Assembly: GCA_023701385.1 (NCBI GenBank)
Contig: JAMPXC010000009.1
Location: 1-64,000, forward strand
From: Pseudobdellovibrio sp.
Lineage (GTDB): Bacteria > Bdellovibrionota > Bdellovibrionia > Bdellovibrionales > Bdellovibrionaceae
Length of the DNA: 64,000 nt
Direction: 5' to 3'
Shown here piece after piece: positions 24,070-32,264 of this stretch (within the stretch, counting starts at the first letter, position 1; each line of letters begins with the position of its first letter). The notes under the pieces are model-generated. The model saw nothing but the letters and a program-made list of their open reading frames with translations. It did no database searches and was not told the origin of the DNA. Both the position numbers and the translations under genes were made by a program.

Positions 24070-25543
24070 GACCTACTCCGTGCTCGCGAAAGAATTTATG
24101 AAATAGATTTTCGGCAACTACATGACGAAATGCACTTGTCGCACGCAAATCACTTAATGGGGTAATCTCTGTGTGTAATAATTCAAGGGCTTGCGCAAGC
24201 TTTTCGGCACTTACTTTTTCATTGGTTAAGCTTTTTTCAGTTTTATACAAACGAACTGTCGTTGCAGCTACGCCGCCGAAGGCTAATTTAATATCTTTAA
24301 TTTTTGTTTTTTCTTTATCGGCCCAAGCCACACGACCTGCAAAGTTCACCGCTGAAATATCTAAATCTTTACGCTGAGAAATTTTATAAAGCGCTAAAGA
24401 TTCATTCTTCTGTGGAATATCAAAATGCAAGGCTACAATAAGCTCTTTAGGCGTAAGATTGATCTTACGATAATCTAAGAAAAACGATTCTAGTTTTACA
24501 AAGCGTTTACCTTTAGGTCCGTGAATTTCAACTTCGGTATTCATCGTAAGTAAAAATGGAGGCGTGTCGGCAATTGGTGAAGCATTCGCTACATTTCCGA
24601 CTAAAGTCGCCACATTCTTAATTTGTGGCGAAGCAAAGAGATCTAAGAACTTTGCAAACTCTGGAATAAGCTCTTTAACGTACAGGCGTAAATCACTTAA
24701 CGTTACACGAGCACCTACGGATAAACGTGTCTTACCGTCTTTTTCAATGTCATACAGTTCAGGAATTAAATGCAAGCTTAACACTTGAGTTAAACGTAAT
24801 TTACGTTTGTTGTGAACAACACCTAAGTCAGTTGAAGCTCCGACGATACGCACAGATTTATTTTTACCCAGATAAGCCAAAGCTTCTTTTAACCTGGTTG
24901 GTGCGAAAAACGAAAAACTTTCGTTCGAAATGTTTACCGGAATTTTTAAATGCTGTTCGATTTCTTTTTGTGAAGCTGATGAGTAAAAACGCTTCATCAC
25001 TGATTCACTTTCACGAACTGAAATATTTTTCGCCGCATCAATGATCGGCTGATATCCCGTGCAACGGCATAGATTTCCTGTGGTCGCATTTTTAGCATCG
25101 GCTGAAGTGATTTCTGTTTTTTTCTGACAAATCTTTTTTTCAACTAAACCAGTTAAAGCCATCACAAATCCAGGTGTGCAAAAACCACACTGACTGCCGT
25201 GGCAATTCATCATCGCTTTTTGCACCGGTGTATGATCTGGTTGAGCTGCTTGAGATGGCTTAGCCAGTGCATCAACTGTAACTAAATGTGATCCGTCCAT
25301 TTGCGCCACAATTGTGATACACGAATTAATTGGAAGAAAAATGTTTTTCTTTTTTCCTGAGTAATAAGGAAAAAATCTAAGCACTGAACAGGCTCCACAA
25401 TCGCCCTCGGCACAGACAATCTTAGTGCCTGTCAAATTTTTATGATAACGAAGATAATCTGAAAGCATCACGCCGGCTTGATCGCCTGAAATTTGATGTC
25501 TTTCACCATTGAGATAGAATAAAATATAATTGCGTGTTTTCAT
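24062..25543 (-). CDS. xdhA: Xanthine dehydrogenase, iron-sulfur/FAD subunit
   Basis: 493 aa from the ATG at 25543; a TTG six codons upstream is also in frame. The N-terminal plant-type [2Fe-2S] domain has CAEGDCGACSV, the second [2Fe-2S] domain has CGFCTPGFV and NLCRCTGYQPI, and the C-terminal half is the FAD-binding module (RIVGASTDLGV, ATLVGNVANASPIADTPP). It passes electrons from the molybdenum site of XdhB to NAD. First gene of the xdhABC operon, divergent from a guanine deaminase-like gene with only 65 bases between start codons. Confidence 0.95.
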   Translation of the reverse strand: MKTRNYILFYLNGERHQISGDQAGVMLSDYLRYHKNLTGTKIVCAEGDCGACSVLRFFPYYSGKKKNIFLPINSCITIVAQMDGSHLVTVDALAKPSQAAQPDHTPVQKAMMNCHGSQCGFCTPGFVMALTGLVEKKICQKKTEITSADAKNATTGNLCRCTGYQPIIDAAKNISVRESESVMKRFYSSASQKEIEQHLKIPVNISNESFSFFAPTRLKEALAYLGKNKSVRIVGASTDLGVVHNKRKLRLTQVLSLHLIPELYDIEKDGKTRLSVGARVTLSDLRLYVKELIPEFAKFLDLFASPQIKNVATLVGNVANASPIADTPPFLLTMNTEVEIHGPKGKRFVKLESFFLDYRKINLTPKELIVALHFDIPQKNESLALYKISQRKDLDISAVNFAGRVAWADKEKTKIKDIKLAFGGVAATTVRLYKTEKSLTNEKVSAEKLAQALELLHTEITPLSDLRATSAFRHVVAENLFHKFFREHGVGHE

Positions 25544-25608
25544 CCAAATTTCATTGTTCAATAGAAGACCCTTGATCTGTAGGTATTTCTTTTGTAACGT
25601 AGTTCGTC

Positions 25609-26073
25609 ATGAGCAACCAGTATATGAAAAGAGCCATTGAGCTCTCAAAAAAGAATATCGAACACGGTGGCGGCCCCTTTGGTGCAGTCATTGTTAAAGA
25701 TGGAAAAATCATCGGTGAAGGATTCAACAAAGTCACTGCAAACAACGACCCTACAGCCCACGCTGAAGTAGAAGCGATCCGCGAAGCCTGCAAAAACATC
25801 AGCAACTTCGACCTAAACGGTGCCGAAATTTACACCAGCTGCGAACCTTGCCCGATGTGCTTATCAGCTATCTATTGGGCTCGTCTTTCAAAAATCTATT
25901 ATGCTAACACGAAAAAAGATGCGGCTGAGATCGAATTTGATGACGATTTCATCTACACGGAAATTCCAAAACCAATTTCTGAACGTAAAATCTCTATGGT
26001 TCAGATGATGCGTCCAGAAGCTTTAGAAGTTTTTAAAGCTTGGCAAGTTTCTACCGTAAAAATTAAATACTAA
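25609..26073 (+). CDS. guaD: Guanine deaminase-like nucleobase deaminase
   Basis: 154-aa zinc deaminase of the cytidine-deaminase fold. The zinc site is HAEVEAI (His plus catalytic Glu) and SCEPCPMCLSAI (two Cys). The opening GGGPFGAVIVKDGKIIGEGFN and the C-terminal ending STVKIKY are typical of Bacillus-type guanine deaminase. It converts guanine to xanthine, the substrate of the divergent XdhAB, so the pair forms a guanine-to-urate route. A tRNA-adenosine deaminase is less likely from the sequence and context. Confidence 0.88.
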   Translation: MSNQYMKRAIELSKKNIEHGGGPFGAVIVKDGKIIGEGFNKVTANNDPTAHAEVEAIREACKNISNFDLNGAEIYTSCEPCPMCLSAIYWARLSKIYYANTKKDAAEIEFDDDFIYTEIPKPISERKISMVQMMRPEALEVFKAWQVSTVKIKY

Positions 26074-26137
26074 CATTATCGTTTCAAGGCATAAAATTTG
26101 AACCTTCGTGATTAATTCACTTAACACGGAGGTACAA

Positions 26138-26530
26138 GTGTCAAATCGCCGCACATTTCTACAAAATATTTTTCATTTCTCACTTTTATTTTCTGCTGCC
26201 GGAATAAGCCTTTTAACGGCGGCTTGCTCAGATGGCGACAACAACGAATCCAACGGTATCTTAGATGTAGATGGCGACTGCACTGATAACGGAACCAACG
26301 TTGATATTCAAGTAACACATACACCAAATCATACACTTATGGTTTCACGCGATGATGTTAATGCTGGCTCAGTCAAAACATACACACTTGAAAATAATGG
26401 CTCAGGTCATACGCACACCCTTACTTTAACAGGTGAGGATTTTACCATGCTTAGAAATAATGTAGGGTTTCGTAAAACTAGCACAACTGACGATGGTCAC
26501 AACCATCTGGTCACTATCAGTTGTGCGTAA
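26138..26530 (+). CDS. Tat-type lipoprotein, His-rich C-terminal domain
   Basis: 130 aa from the GTG at 26138, chosen because GGAGG lies five bases upstream. The N-terminus SNRRTFLQ matches a twin-arginine signal and the hydrophobic part ends in LTAAC, so the protein appears to be a Tat-exported lipoprotein. The mature domain is small and beta-rich with NHTLMV, GSGHTHTLTLTGEDF and DDGHNHLVTISC: six His, two Cys and many acids, suggesting copper or other metal binding, possibly cupredoxin-like. Use of Tat implies folding with a cofactor before export (inference). No strict family name known to me. Confidence 0.72.
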   Translation: MSNRRTFLQNIFHFSLLFSAAGISLLTAACSDGDNNESNGILDVDGDCTDNGTNVDIQVTHTPNHTLMVSRDDVNAGSVKTYTLENNGSGHTHTLTLTGEDFTMLRNNVGFRKTSTTDDGHNHLVTISCA

Positions 26531-26542
26531 CACTTAAAACCG

Positions 26543-26558
26543 TGGCCAAACCTTTGCA
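26543..26558 (+). promoter_or_regulatory. Sigma-54-like promoter
   Basis: TGGCCAAACCTTTGCA: GG 26544-26545, ten bases, GC 26556-26557; TGGC and TTGCA both match consensus. It lies 64 bases before the ATG at 26623 and just after the preceding stop. Confidence 0.55.
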
Positions 26559-26622
26559 CCAATTACCTCGTCATTGTTTTTTAACAGTTTAAGTCCAATT
26601 ATTCCCCGCTTAAGGAGGTTTT

Positions 26623-27207
26623 ATGGAACAATCGAACACTAACAATAAAGACGGCTCAACAGCTGTCGATGCTGCAGCAGAACGCGCCCGTGCTGCGGTT
26701 ACTAATATCGGAAAAACAACCCCGGTGACCGTGACAGGAGCGACCAAAGAAGCTTCTGAAGGCGAGATTCGCCAATTATTAGAAGAATTTGCTGATGCTA
26801 TTCGAAGTGGAAAAATTGAAGATATTATGTCGTTTTATGATCCAAGCTTAATTGCATTTGATGTCGCCCCTCCCTTACGCTTCACTAATGCCAATGAGTA
26901 CAGAAAAAACTGGGAAACAATGTTTACCACAAAAATGCAATTTCCGGTAAGCTATGAATTTAGCGAAGAAAAACTTCATGTCGATGGAGATCTTGGAGTA
27001 TTTCACACATTAATTCACACAGCAGGTACAATTAAAGAACCACAACAAGGCGAACCTAAAGAGATGGATTGTTGGGGACGTTATACCTGTGTGTTGAAAA
27101 AAACGAATAATCGCTGGCGTATTTTTCACGAACACTTTTCAGTGCCCGTGGCAGAAGATGGAAAAGCTTTAATGAATTTAAGGCCGGGATACGAAGTAAG
27201 CCACTAG
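26623..27207 (+). CDS. SnoaL-like/SgcJ-type NTF2-fold protein
   Basis: 194 aa, preceded by AAGGAGG. Residues 1-45 are a polar, Ala/Thr-rich leader without signal-peptide character. Residues 48-185 follow the SnoaL/DUF4440 (ketosteroid isomerase-like) pattern: IRQLLEEFADAIRSGKIEDI, then MSFYDPSLIAFDVAPPLRF, YRKNWETMF, a strand with DLGVFHTLIHTAGT, and GRYTCVLKKTNNRWRIFHEHFS. NTF2-fold proteins are small ligand-binding or isomerase modules. Probably cytoplasmic, ligand unknown. A sigma-54-like site stands upstream. The stop overlaps the convergent secreted gene by four bases. Confidence 0.8.
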   Translation: MEQSNTNNKDGSTAVDAAAERARAAVTNIGKTTPVTVTGATKEASEGEIRQLLEEFADAIRSGKIEDIMSFYDPSLIAFDVAPPLRFTNANEYRKNWETMFTTKMQFPVSYEFSEEKLHVDGDLGVFHTLIHTAGTIKEPQQGEPKEMDCWGRYTCVLKKTNNRWRIFHEHFSVPVAEDGKALMNLRPGYEVSH

Positions 27208-28619
27208 TTACATTGCATTTTTCTGAACTGATCCATTTTTGAATAAATAAGATCGGCCCAAAGTTCATTAACTTTCATATTTAAGGCATCGCCTTTTAGA
27301 CCTGTCTGTTTAGCTACAGAATTTTTAAAAGGCATGTCAACATCTTGAAAGTTTGCAACCGTCAAGATCGTCATTAAATCTTGGCGAGTCACTAAATCTA
27401 AACGGGCCACGAAATCACGACGGGCTTTTTCAGTCACAGTTGTCAAACCTGGAAGATCTTTTTTAGGGCCTTTTCCCGGTTGAGTTGCAAGAGTACATTT
27501 GTTATCTAAGAACATATTTAACGCTCTATAAGCGGCATAATCACCCCGCGGATGATTTTTATTTTTTACAAATTTAAGATCACGGTTACCAAACGCTGAT
27601 CCTAAATCATGAGTTCCCGCAATCGGCGCCGTACAAACTTTTTTCTCGCCTGTTTTAATAACGTTTTGATTCTCGCAAAGCATAACATGCTGGCTTCCGC
27701 GCTCTTCAACAGTGTGAACCAAGTTAATAAATAACGCTAAAACTTGAATTTCGTGTTGCTGCTGAGCTGTAAGCTTTGAGAAGTTAGAAATGTATTCGTC
27801 CCATCTCCAAGGTGTATTTACGAATTGTTTTCCAAGTTTTGGGTTAGAGGTAAATGCTTTCATAATACGTTTACCTTCAAATTTTCTTTCGATGGCAGCA
27901 CCCGGAAACACATTGGTCTTTGCGACGGGTACTAACTGTGGCTCTAAACCATTTTTCCACGGATCAGTGTCACAACCAAAACAAACCACTTCTTTAGCTG
28001 GGTAATAATTTTCTGAAGGAAAACCCATCATCCACGCTAAACGTGTTGCGACGGTACTTGTGTACGCTTCACGGTGACGCCACTCGTTTAATTCAGTTTG
28101 GCTTTTTATACCTTCAAGTGAAACTTTAAAACGAACTTTTAACACATCAGCAGAAACTGGTTTTACTTCGCCTTTTTTATTTGTTTGCGTGATCACACTG
28201 CCATCAGCGCGAACTAAAACATCTTCTTCTAATTTTCCGGCGTACATAGCGTCTTTGACCGCAACCGCTTCAGGAACAGGTACGCCTTTTTCAGATACCA
28301 GCACATTGCTTTCATTAGTTCTGGCGCAACGAAATTTATTACTTGAACCATTTTGGTAACGGTAAAAATAACGACAATAAGTACGGCCTTGGGGATCAAT
28401 CGCAGCCTCATCAGATTCGGCGCCGCGGATAATTTCTTCTTGTGTTTTTTTAGCCGGAACCGGCATTAAAAAATGAGCTTCACGAAGACAGGCAATACGG
28501 TTTGAATCTTTATCGCTAATGGGCTTTTCTAAATCGGCAAAAATCTCACAGGTTGCAAAGCTTGCTTGAGCTAAAAATGTGGTGAAAAGCAAAGAAGTCA
28601 GGGTGCGAGAAAGTTTCAT
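27204..28619 (-). CDS. Large secreted protein, possibly kinase-like fold
   Basis: 471 aa with a signal peptide (MKLSRTLTSLLFTTFLAQAS, cleaved near SFA-TC). Mature protein has many Cys (for example KEVVCFGCDTDPW). Central sequence WRHREAYTSTVATRLAWMMG recalls the helix that follows the ATP-binding lobe in HipA/FAM20/CotH-like kinases. LALFINLVHTVEERGSQHVM (about 295-313) and THDLGSAFGN (H337-D338-L339-G340) sit where catalytic-loop and DFG-like elements would be. The catalytic Asp is not obvious, so an inactive or divergent kinase fold is only a suggestion. A perfect sigma-54 consensus promoter and GGAGGA precede it, divergent from another large secreted gene. Confidence 0.7.
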   Translation of the reverse strand: MKLSRTLTSLLFTTFLAQASFATCEIFADLEKPISDKDSNRIACLREAHFLMPVPAKKTQEEIIRGAESDEAAIDPQGRTYCRYFYRYQNGSSNKFRCARTNESNVLVSEKGVPVPEAVAVKDAMYAGKLEEDVLVRADGSVITQTNKKGEVKPVSADVLKVRFKVSLEGIKSQTELNEWRHREAYTSTVATRLAWMMGFPSENYYPAKEVVCFGCDTDPWKNGLEPQLVPVAKTNVFPGAAIERKFEGKRIMKAFTSNPKLGKQFVNTPWRWDEYISNFSKLTAQQQHEIQVLALFINLVHTVEERGSQHVMLCENQNVIKTGEKKVCTAPIAGTHDLGSAFGNRDLKFVKNKNHPRGDYAAYRALNMFLDNKCTLATQPGKGPKKDLPGLTTVTEKARRDFVARLDLVTRQDLMTILTVANFQDVDMPFKNSVAKQTGLKGDALNMKVNELWADLIYSKMDQFRKMQCN

Positions 28620-28645
28620 AAAGATCCTCCAACGAGAAGTACCAA

Positions 28646-28661
28646 AGCAACGAAAGTGCCA
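28646..28661 (-). promoter_or_regulatory. Consensus sigma-54 promoter (leftward)
   Basis: Minus strand TGGCACTTTCGTTGCT matches TGGCAC-N5-TTGCT exactly; GG 28660-28659, GC 28648-28647. RNA should begin near 28635, 16 bases before the ATG at 28619. Confidence 0.7.
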
Positions 28662-28680
28662 CCTGAGCGGGCGTTAAATT

Positions 28681-28808
28681 GTCTTAAAATGCTTAAAAAG
28701 TGCAGATAGGCTCCATAGAGTGACTCTCTGTCGAAAACCTTAACAGACCTAAATCTTAAAATCGCTTTAATTCTTATGCCTTTGGCACCCCGTCTGCAGT
28801 CTTAAAAT
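28681..28808 (+). repeat. Three copies of (G/A)TCTTAAAAT between divergent promoters
   Basis: GTCTTAAAAT at 28681-28690, ATCTTAAAAT at 28753-28762 and GTCTTAAAAT at 28799-28808 lie in the 211-base divergent region. A short palindrome AGAGTGACTCT sits between the first two. They could be sites for a sigma-54 activator, but AT-rich chance repeats are possible. Confidence 0.3.
28783..28798 (+). promoter_or_regulatory. Sigma-54-like promoter (rightward)
   Basis: TGGCACCCCGTCTGCA: GG 28784-28785, ten bases, GC 28796-28797; one mismatch (C for T) in the -12 element. RNA would begin near 28809, 22 bases before the ATG at 28831, with GGGAG as ribosome-binding site. Confidence 0.65.
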
Positions 28809-28830
28809 CACTTTTACGGGAGTTAAATAC

Positions 28831-30303
28831 ATGCCGAAGTTCAAATTCTCATTTCTCGTTCTGCCCTGCCTAATTTCTTCAAGCGTTTTTGCCTATATGG
28901 ATTTAAAAACTTCACGTGGAGAAAAAGTTTTAAGTTTTGCAAAAAACGAGATCTGTGTAATTCCCAGAAAGTTTCCGAATATTGATCCGAAAAAACAAGG
29001 CCAATCAAACTATTCAGCAAAAGATTTAGAGAGCGAATTAGAACTTTGCCACATGGATTTTCACGCCCAAACCCCAACTACGAAAAACACGGCGCAAAAC
29101 TATGCTGTTGCCATCTGCCCTAAACTTCATAACACAAACCCGGGCTTAGAAATTTACGAAATCGGTGCTGGATTTACCAAACAATCACTTGAAACAAAAA
29201 TTTGCGATATGCCTTCAGACCTTCGCGATGGAACAAAACTAGCAAAATATAAACTCAGCACAAGCTGTAGCTATACGCCTTCAATTCTTGCTTACTATCA
29301 CGTATCCCGTATTATGGGTGATATTTTAAAAGTCCCGCCCGTGGTTTTAAGAACGATGGATGCCGAGGCTTACAAAGCTGTGCCGGCTAAAGGTAAAAAA
29401 ACACTTTCTAAAGGCGGCGTTATCGCCGCCACATGGAAAGCTGTGATTAACCAACTAAATAACCCAACAACTGATAAACGTGGACCTTACTTATTCACGA
29501 ATGACTACATGCAAACTTTTGGTGGCCTTATGAAAAACGCCAAAGGCGAAGCTGACTGGTTAGAAATTTCTAACGATGCCGGCGGCGAACAAATGGCGCG
29601 CGGTAAAGCCTTTATGCAAGAGCAAGTTTACCTTGATTTAATTAACCCTAATATGGCCACAAAGATTGTTGGCCAGCAATGGACACAAGATAACGTTCAG
29701 CGTTTGCGTGTAATGGGTGATGCTGCTGATATGTTAGTGATGGATTATATCCTTCGCCAAGAAGATCGTTTTAATAATATCGCCTACAAACTTGAAGTCA
29801 CTGGCTTAGTTAAAGGTGCTGATGGCAAAATCGATATTAAATCCTTAGACGTAAAAAAAGCTGATTCAGCTGAAGAGTTAAATTCAGCTCTGCAAGAGTT
29901 TATGGCTAAGTATGGAACTACAGCTTTTCCCGTTCGCCGTATAATGCTTAAAGATAACGACTGCGGCGTTGCCGTAGAATCAGCCGTAGCCCGCACAGGC
30001 ATCGCTGAAAAATTAAATATGCTCACAAGCATTCGTCATATGAAAAAATCAACCTATGACCAATTACAACGCTTTCACTCGTACCTATCTGGAGCAAGCA
30101 CAGGAAGTTATGCGAAAGACTTTTTTATGCGGGAAACTATGATGACTGAAAAAGACTATGCGCAGTTTGCCTTAAATATCAAACGCTTAGCCGAAGGCAC
30201 AAAATCATTATGTAACGCAGGCCAATTGCATTTAGATTTACAATTAGAAGCACATTTTTCTAACAGCTATAAAACCGGAAGTCAGAATTGTATTGCGCAA
30301 TAA
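28831..30303 (+). CDS. Secreted protein with FAM20-like kinase motifs
   Basis: 490 aa with a signal peptide (KFSFLVLPCLISSSVFA, cleaved before YMD). The motif order resembles FAM20-type secreted kinases: AYYHVSRIMGDILKVPPVVL (154-173) parallels their helix-plus-VPP segment; ADMLVMDYILRQEDRFNNIA gives a catalytic-loop candidate Asp312 with Asn315/316; IMLKDNDCG (Asp375/Asp377) parallels the metal-binding LDN segment. About 35 extra residues lie between the last two. Several Cys suggest disulfides outside the cytoplasm. Known relatives phosphorylate secreted proteins or sugars; the substrate here is unknown. A sigma-54-like promoter drives it, divergent from 27204-28619. Similarity is judged by eye. 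Confidence 0.65.
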   Translation: MPKFKFSFLVLPCLISSSVFAYMDLKTSRGEKVLSFAKNEICVIPRKFPNIDPKKQGQSNYSAKDLESELELCHMDFHAQTPTTKNTAQNYAVAICPKLHNTNPGLEIYEIGAGFTKQSLETKICDMPSDLRDGTKLAKYKLSTSCSYTPSILAYYHVSRIMGDILKVPPVVLRTMDAEAYKAVPAKGKKTLSKGGVIAATWKAVINQLNNPTTDKRGPYLFTNDYMQTFGGLMKNAKGEADWLEISNDAGGEQMARGKAFMQEQVYLDLINPNMATKIVGQQWTQDNVQRLRVMGDAADMLVMDYILRQEDRFNNIAYKLEVTGLVKGADGKIDIKSLDVKKADSAEELNSALQEFMAKYGTTAFPVRRIMLKDNDCGVAVESAVARTGIAEKLNMLTSIRHMKKSTYDQLQRFHSYLSGASTGSYAKDFFMRETMMTEKDYAQFALNIKRLAEGTKSLCNAGQLHLDLQLEAHFSNSYKTGSQNCIAQ

Positions 30304-30324
30304 GCACATCAGCTAACTAGCCGA

Positions 30325-31098
30325 CTAAGCCGACTTTTTATTTCTTAAGAGATCAAGATTAAGTCTACGGCCTGAGCCTTCGCCAGGGTATTTTTTATGA
30401 TTGGCTCCCGGATAAGAGTAACCATTAATTAAAACTCGCCTTGGAGTTGAAGACATATTTTTAGTGCTTGCGTGAATTACATACGGGTGAAATAAAACGA
30501 TATCACCTGGTTGCATTAATAATTCTTCAGCTTTAGAAATATCACACACTGCAGTGACATCAGAAATATGATTTAGCCCCACGTGACCTAGTTTATTGCT
30601 ACCAGGAACAAAACTTACCGGGCCTTTATCTGCTGTGACTTCATCAATGGCGATCAGTGTTTGCACATAACTACCCGTGCCATTAACGTCTGTCCAATCA
30701 GCGGTGCCATAGCCACGGTGCTGACTGTCTTGATGCCATTCAAATTCGATATCATCACCTGGCATTTTAAAATGAATTTGATTAATTAACTGATCCATTT
30801 CGTTTGAACGCAACAACTGGCTCACCGGTTCTAAAATTCTAAGGTCAGCGCCGAAATTTAACAGATCGTTTTCATGGGCGCCTGCCCAAACTACGCGGTG
30901 TAAAGCCTGGTTTTCAAAAACAAAACTTGAACCGTTATGCAGTTGAGTTGTTAAGTTAAGTTTACGGCTTGATTTAAGCAGTTTTTCTGTCGACTGAGTC
31001 ATTAAGTTTAAATCGTGTTGATTAAACACTTTTGGAAGAACAATAAATCCACGTTCAAAAAATTCCGCGATCTGCTTATCAGTAAGTACTGCTGTCAT
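30325..31098 (-). CDS. Phytanoyl-CoA dioxygenase (PhyH) family oxygenase
   Basis: 257 aa from the ATG at 31098 (MTAVLTDKQIAEFFERGFIV); in-frame starts 11 and 27 codons earlier exist but the family normally begins here. Non-haem Fe(II)/2-oxoglutarate oxygenase: EWHQDSQHRG has the HxD iron ligands, HPYVIHAS the distal His, and RRVLINGYSYPG the Arg that holds 2-oxoglutarate. GPVSFVPGSNKLGH is another family segment. The substrate (a lipid or small metabolite) cannot be read. Stands alone between a secreted kinase-like gene and the CBS gene. Confidence 0.88.
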   Translation of the reverse strand: MTAVLTDKQIAEFFERGFIVLPKVFNQHDLNLMTQSTEKLLKSSRKLNLTTQLHNGSSFVFENQALHRVVWAGAHENDLLNFGADLRILEPVSQLLRSNEMDQLINQIHFKMPGDDIEFEWHQDSQHRGYGTADWTDVNGTGSYVQTLIAIDEVTADKGPVSFVPGSNKLGHVGLNHISDVTAVCDISKAEELLMQPGDIVLFHPYVIHASTKNMSSTPRRVLINGYSYPGANHKKYPGEGSGRRLNLDLLRNKKSA

Positions 31099-31182
31099 GA
31101 CTTTATTTTCACATCGTTCACAGAATTCCATAAAGTCTTGATCAGCAAAACCTAGACAAAAGATAGTAAATCTTAACATATC

Positions 31183-31227
31183 CTCAAAAGTTGGCCCACG
31201 TCCATGTTAGCCAACACGTCTTTTGAG
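31183..31227 (-). terminator. Composite hairpin terminator of DUF2231-CBS operon
   Basis: Outer arms CTCAAAAG (31183-31190) and CTTTTGAG (31220-31227) enclose TTGGC (31191-31195) and GCCAA (31210-31214). On the minus strand the inner stem GTTGGC/GCCAAC is followed by TTTTG, a terminator-like layout ten bases after the CBS stop. Confidence 0.5.
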
Positions 31228-31236
31228 TACTAAGTA

Positions 31237-31686
31237 TCATTGAAAATTACGTCCGGCATGTGAAGCTGGTGTACTTTTTGAGATACGACTTACTGCGGCC
31301 TCAAACTGATCTGCAGCAAGTTCTGATTGAGCAATATCACCTAACGACAATACACCCACTAAACGTTTATCGCGGTTTAACACCGGTAAACGACGAACTT
31401 GGTTATCACCTAAGTTACGTGTGACTTCTTCTAGCGATTGATCTTCAAAACAATACAAAACTTTTTGCGACATCACCTCTCGTACTTTAGCCGTTTCAGG
31501 ATTTAATCCGGCGGCCACCCCACGAATTGCGATATCACGATCAGTGACAGTTCCGACTAAACGGTCATTTTCTTGAATGGGTAAAAAACCAAAATCTCCA
31601 TCACGCATAAGACAGGCTACGTCTTTTAAAGACATATCCGGACGACCTAGCTCTACATAATTTGACATACATTCTTTGACGATCAT
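31237..31686 (-). CDS. Tandem CBS-domain protein
   Basis: 149 aa, start set by AGGAG seven bases before the ATG at 31686. Two CBS modules: DVACLMRDGDFGFLPIQEND, then VGTVTDRDIAIRGVAAGLN, and VMSQKVLYCFEDQSLEEVTR with LPVLNRDKRLVGVLSLGDIA. CBS pairs bind adenosine nucleotides and act as energy sensors or regulators; stand-alone versions are common in stress operons. It is 33 bases downstream of the DUF2231 membrane gene and shares its sigma-54-like promoter. Confidence 0.9.
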   Translation of the reverse strand: MIVKECMSNYVELGRPDMSLKDVACLMRDGDFGFLPIQENDRLVGTVTDRDIAIRGVAAGLNPETAKVREVMSQKVLYCFEDQSLEEVTRNLGDNQVRRLPVLNRDKRLVGVLSLGDIAQSELAADQFEAAVSRISKSTPASHAGRNFQ

Positions 31687-31719
31687 AAATTTCTCCTTGT
31701 GTTTCTTGAACACGACTTC

Positions 31720-32223
31720 TTAAGTTGTTACTCGGCTTGTTACTCGGTGACCAATTTCAATTTTTTCTTGCTCTGGAGTTAAATCCACACCGACGTGATT
31801 TTTAGCAACGAGCGTATGACCGTGATAGGCAGCCACTACTGTTAGACCAAAACCGATTCCTGTAATCACAGCATTGATGGAATTCGGAGTAACCGTCATA
31901 TTAAATGTTCCCCAGATCAAATAAAGATTGATGGCAAATAAAACGAGTGAAACAACATTTAAAGCAGCATGTAAATAACCGCGTTTTCTAGCTTCAGTTT
32001 CTTTCGGCACGCCGAAAAATAAATCGATTGCTCCAGGCAGTGCCGCAAGCACTGCGGTCGCAACACCTGCGAAATTTGCGATAAATGCCACGCGATACCA
32101 AAAAGGATTTGCCGTATTTTGGAATAAACAAAAACTGGCGAAAGCTGCGGTGTAGAATACGATGGGAAAACTGACCAACATCGGATGAACAGCCTGCCCC
32201 AATATTTTAACTTTGCTATACAT
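31720..32223 (-). CDS. DUF2231 membrane protein
   Basis: 167 aa with four membrane segments. The opening LGQAVHPMLVSFPIVFYTAA is the DUF2231 hallmark, with the His-Pro-Met that may bind haem or metal. RKRGYLHAALNVVSLVLFAI follows, and VAAYHGHTLVAKNHVG near the C-terminus carries further His. Function unknown; members are often next to cytochrome or stress genes. AAGGACAT provides a ribosome-binding site. First gene of a two-gene operon with the CBS protein. Confidence 0.85.
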   Translation of the reverse strand: MYSKVKILGQAVHPMLVSFPIVFYTAAFASFCLFQNTANPFWYRVAFIANFAGVATAVLAALPGAIDLFFGVPKETEARKRGYLHAALNVVSLVLFAINLYLIWGTFNMTVTPNSINAVITGIGFGLTVVAAYHGHTLVAKNHVGVDLTPEQEKIEIGHRVTSRVTT

Positions 32224-32264
32224 AATTATGTCCTTTCGTTTAAAGTTAGATGCAGCATAGATAG

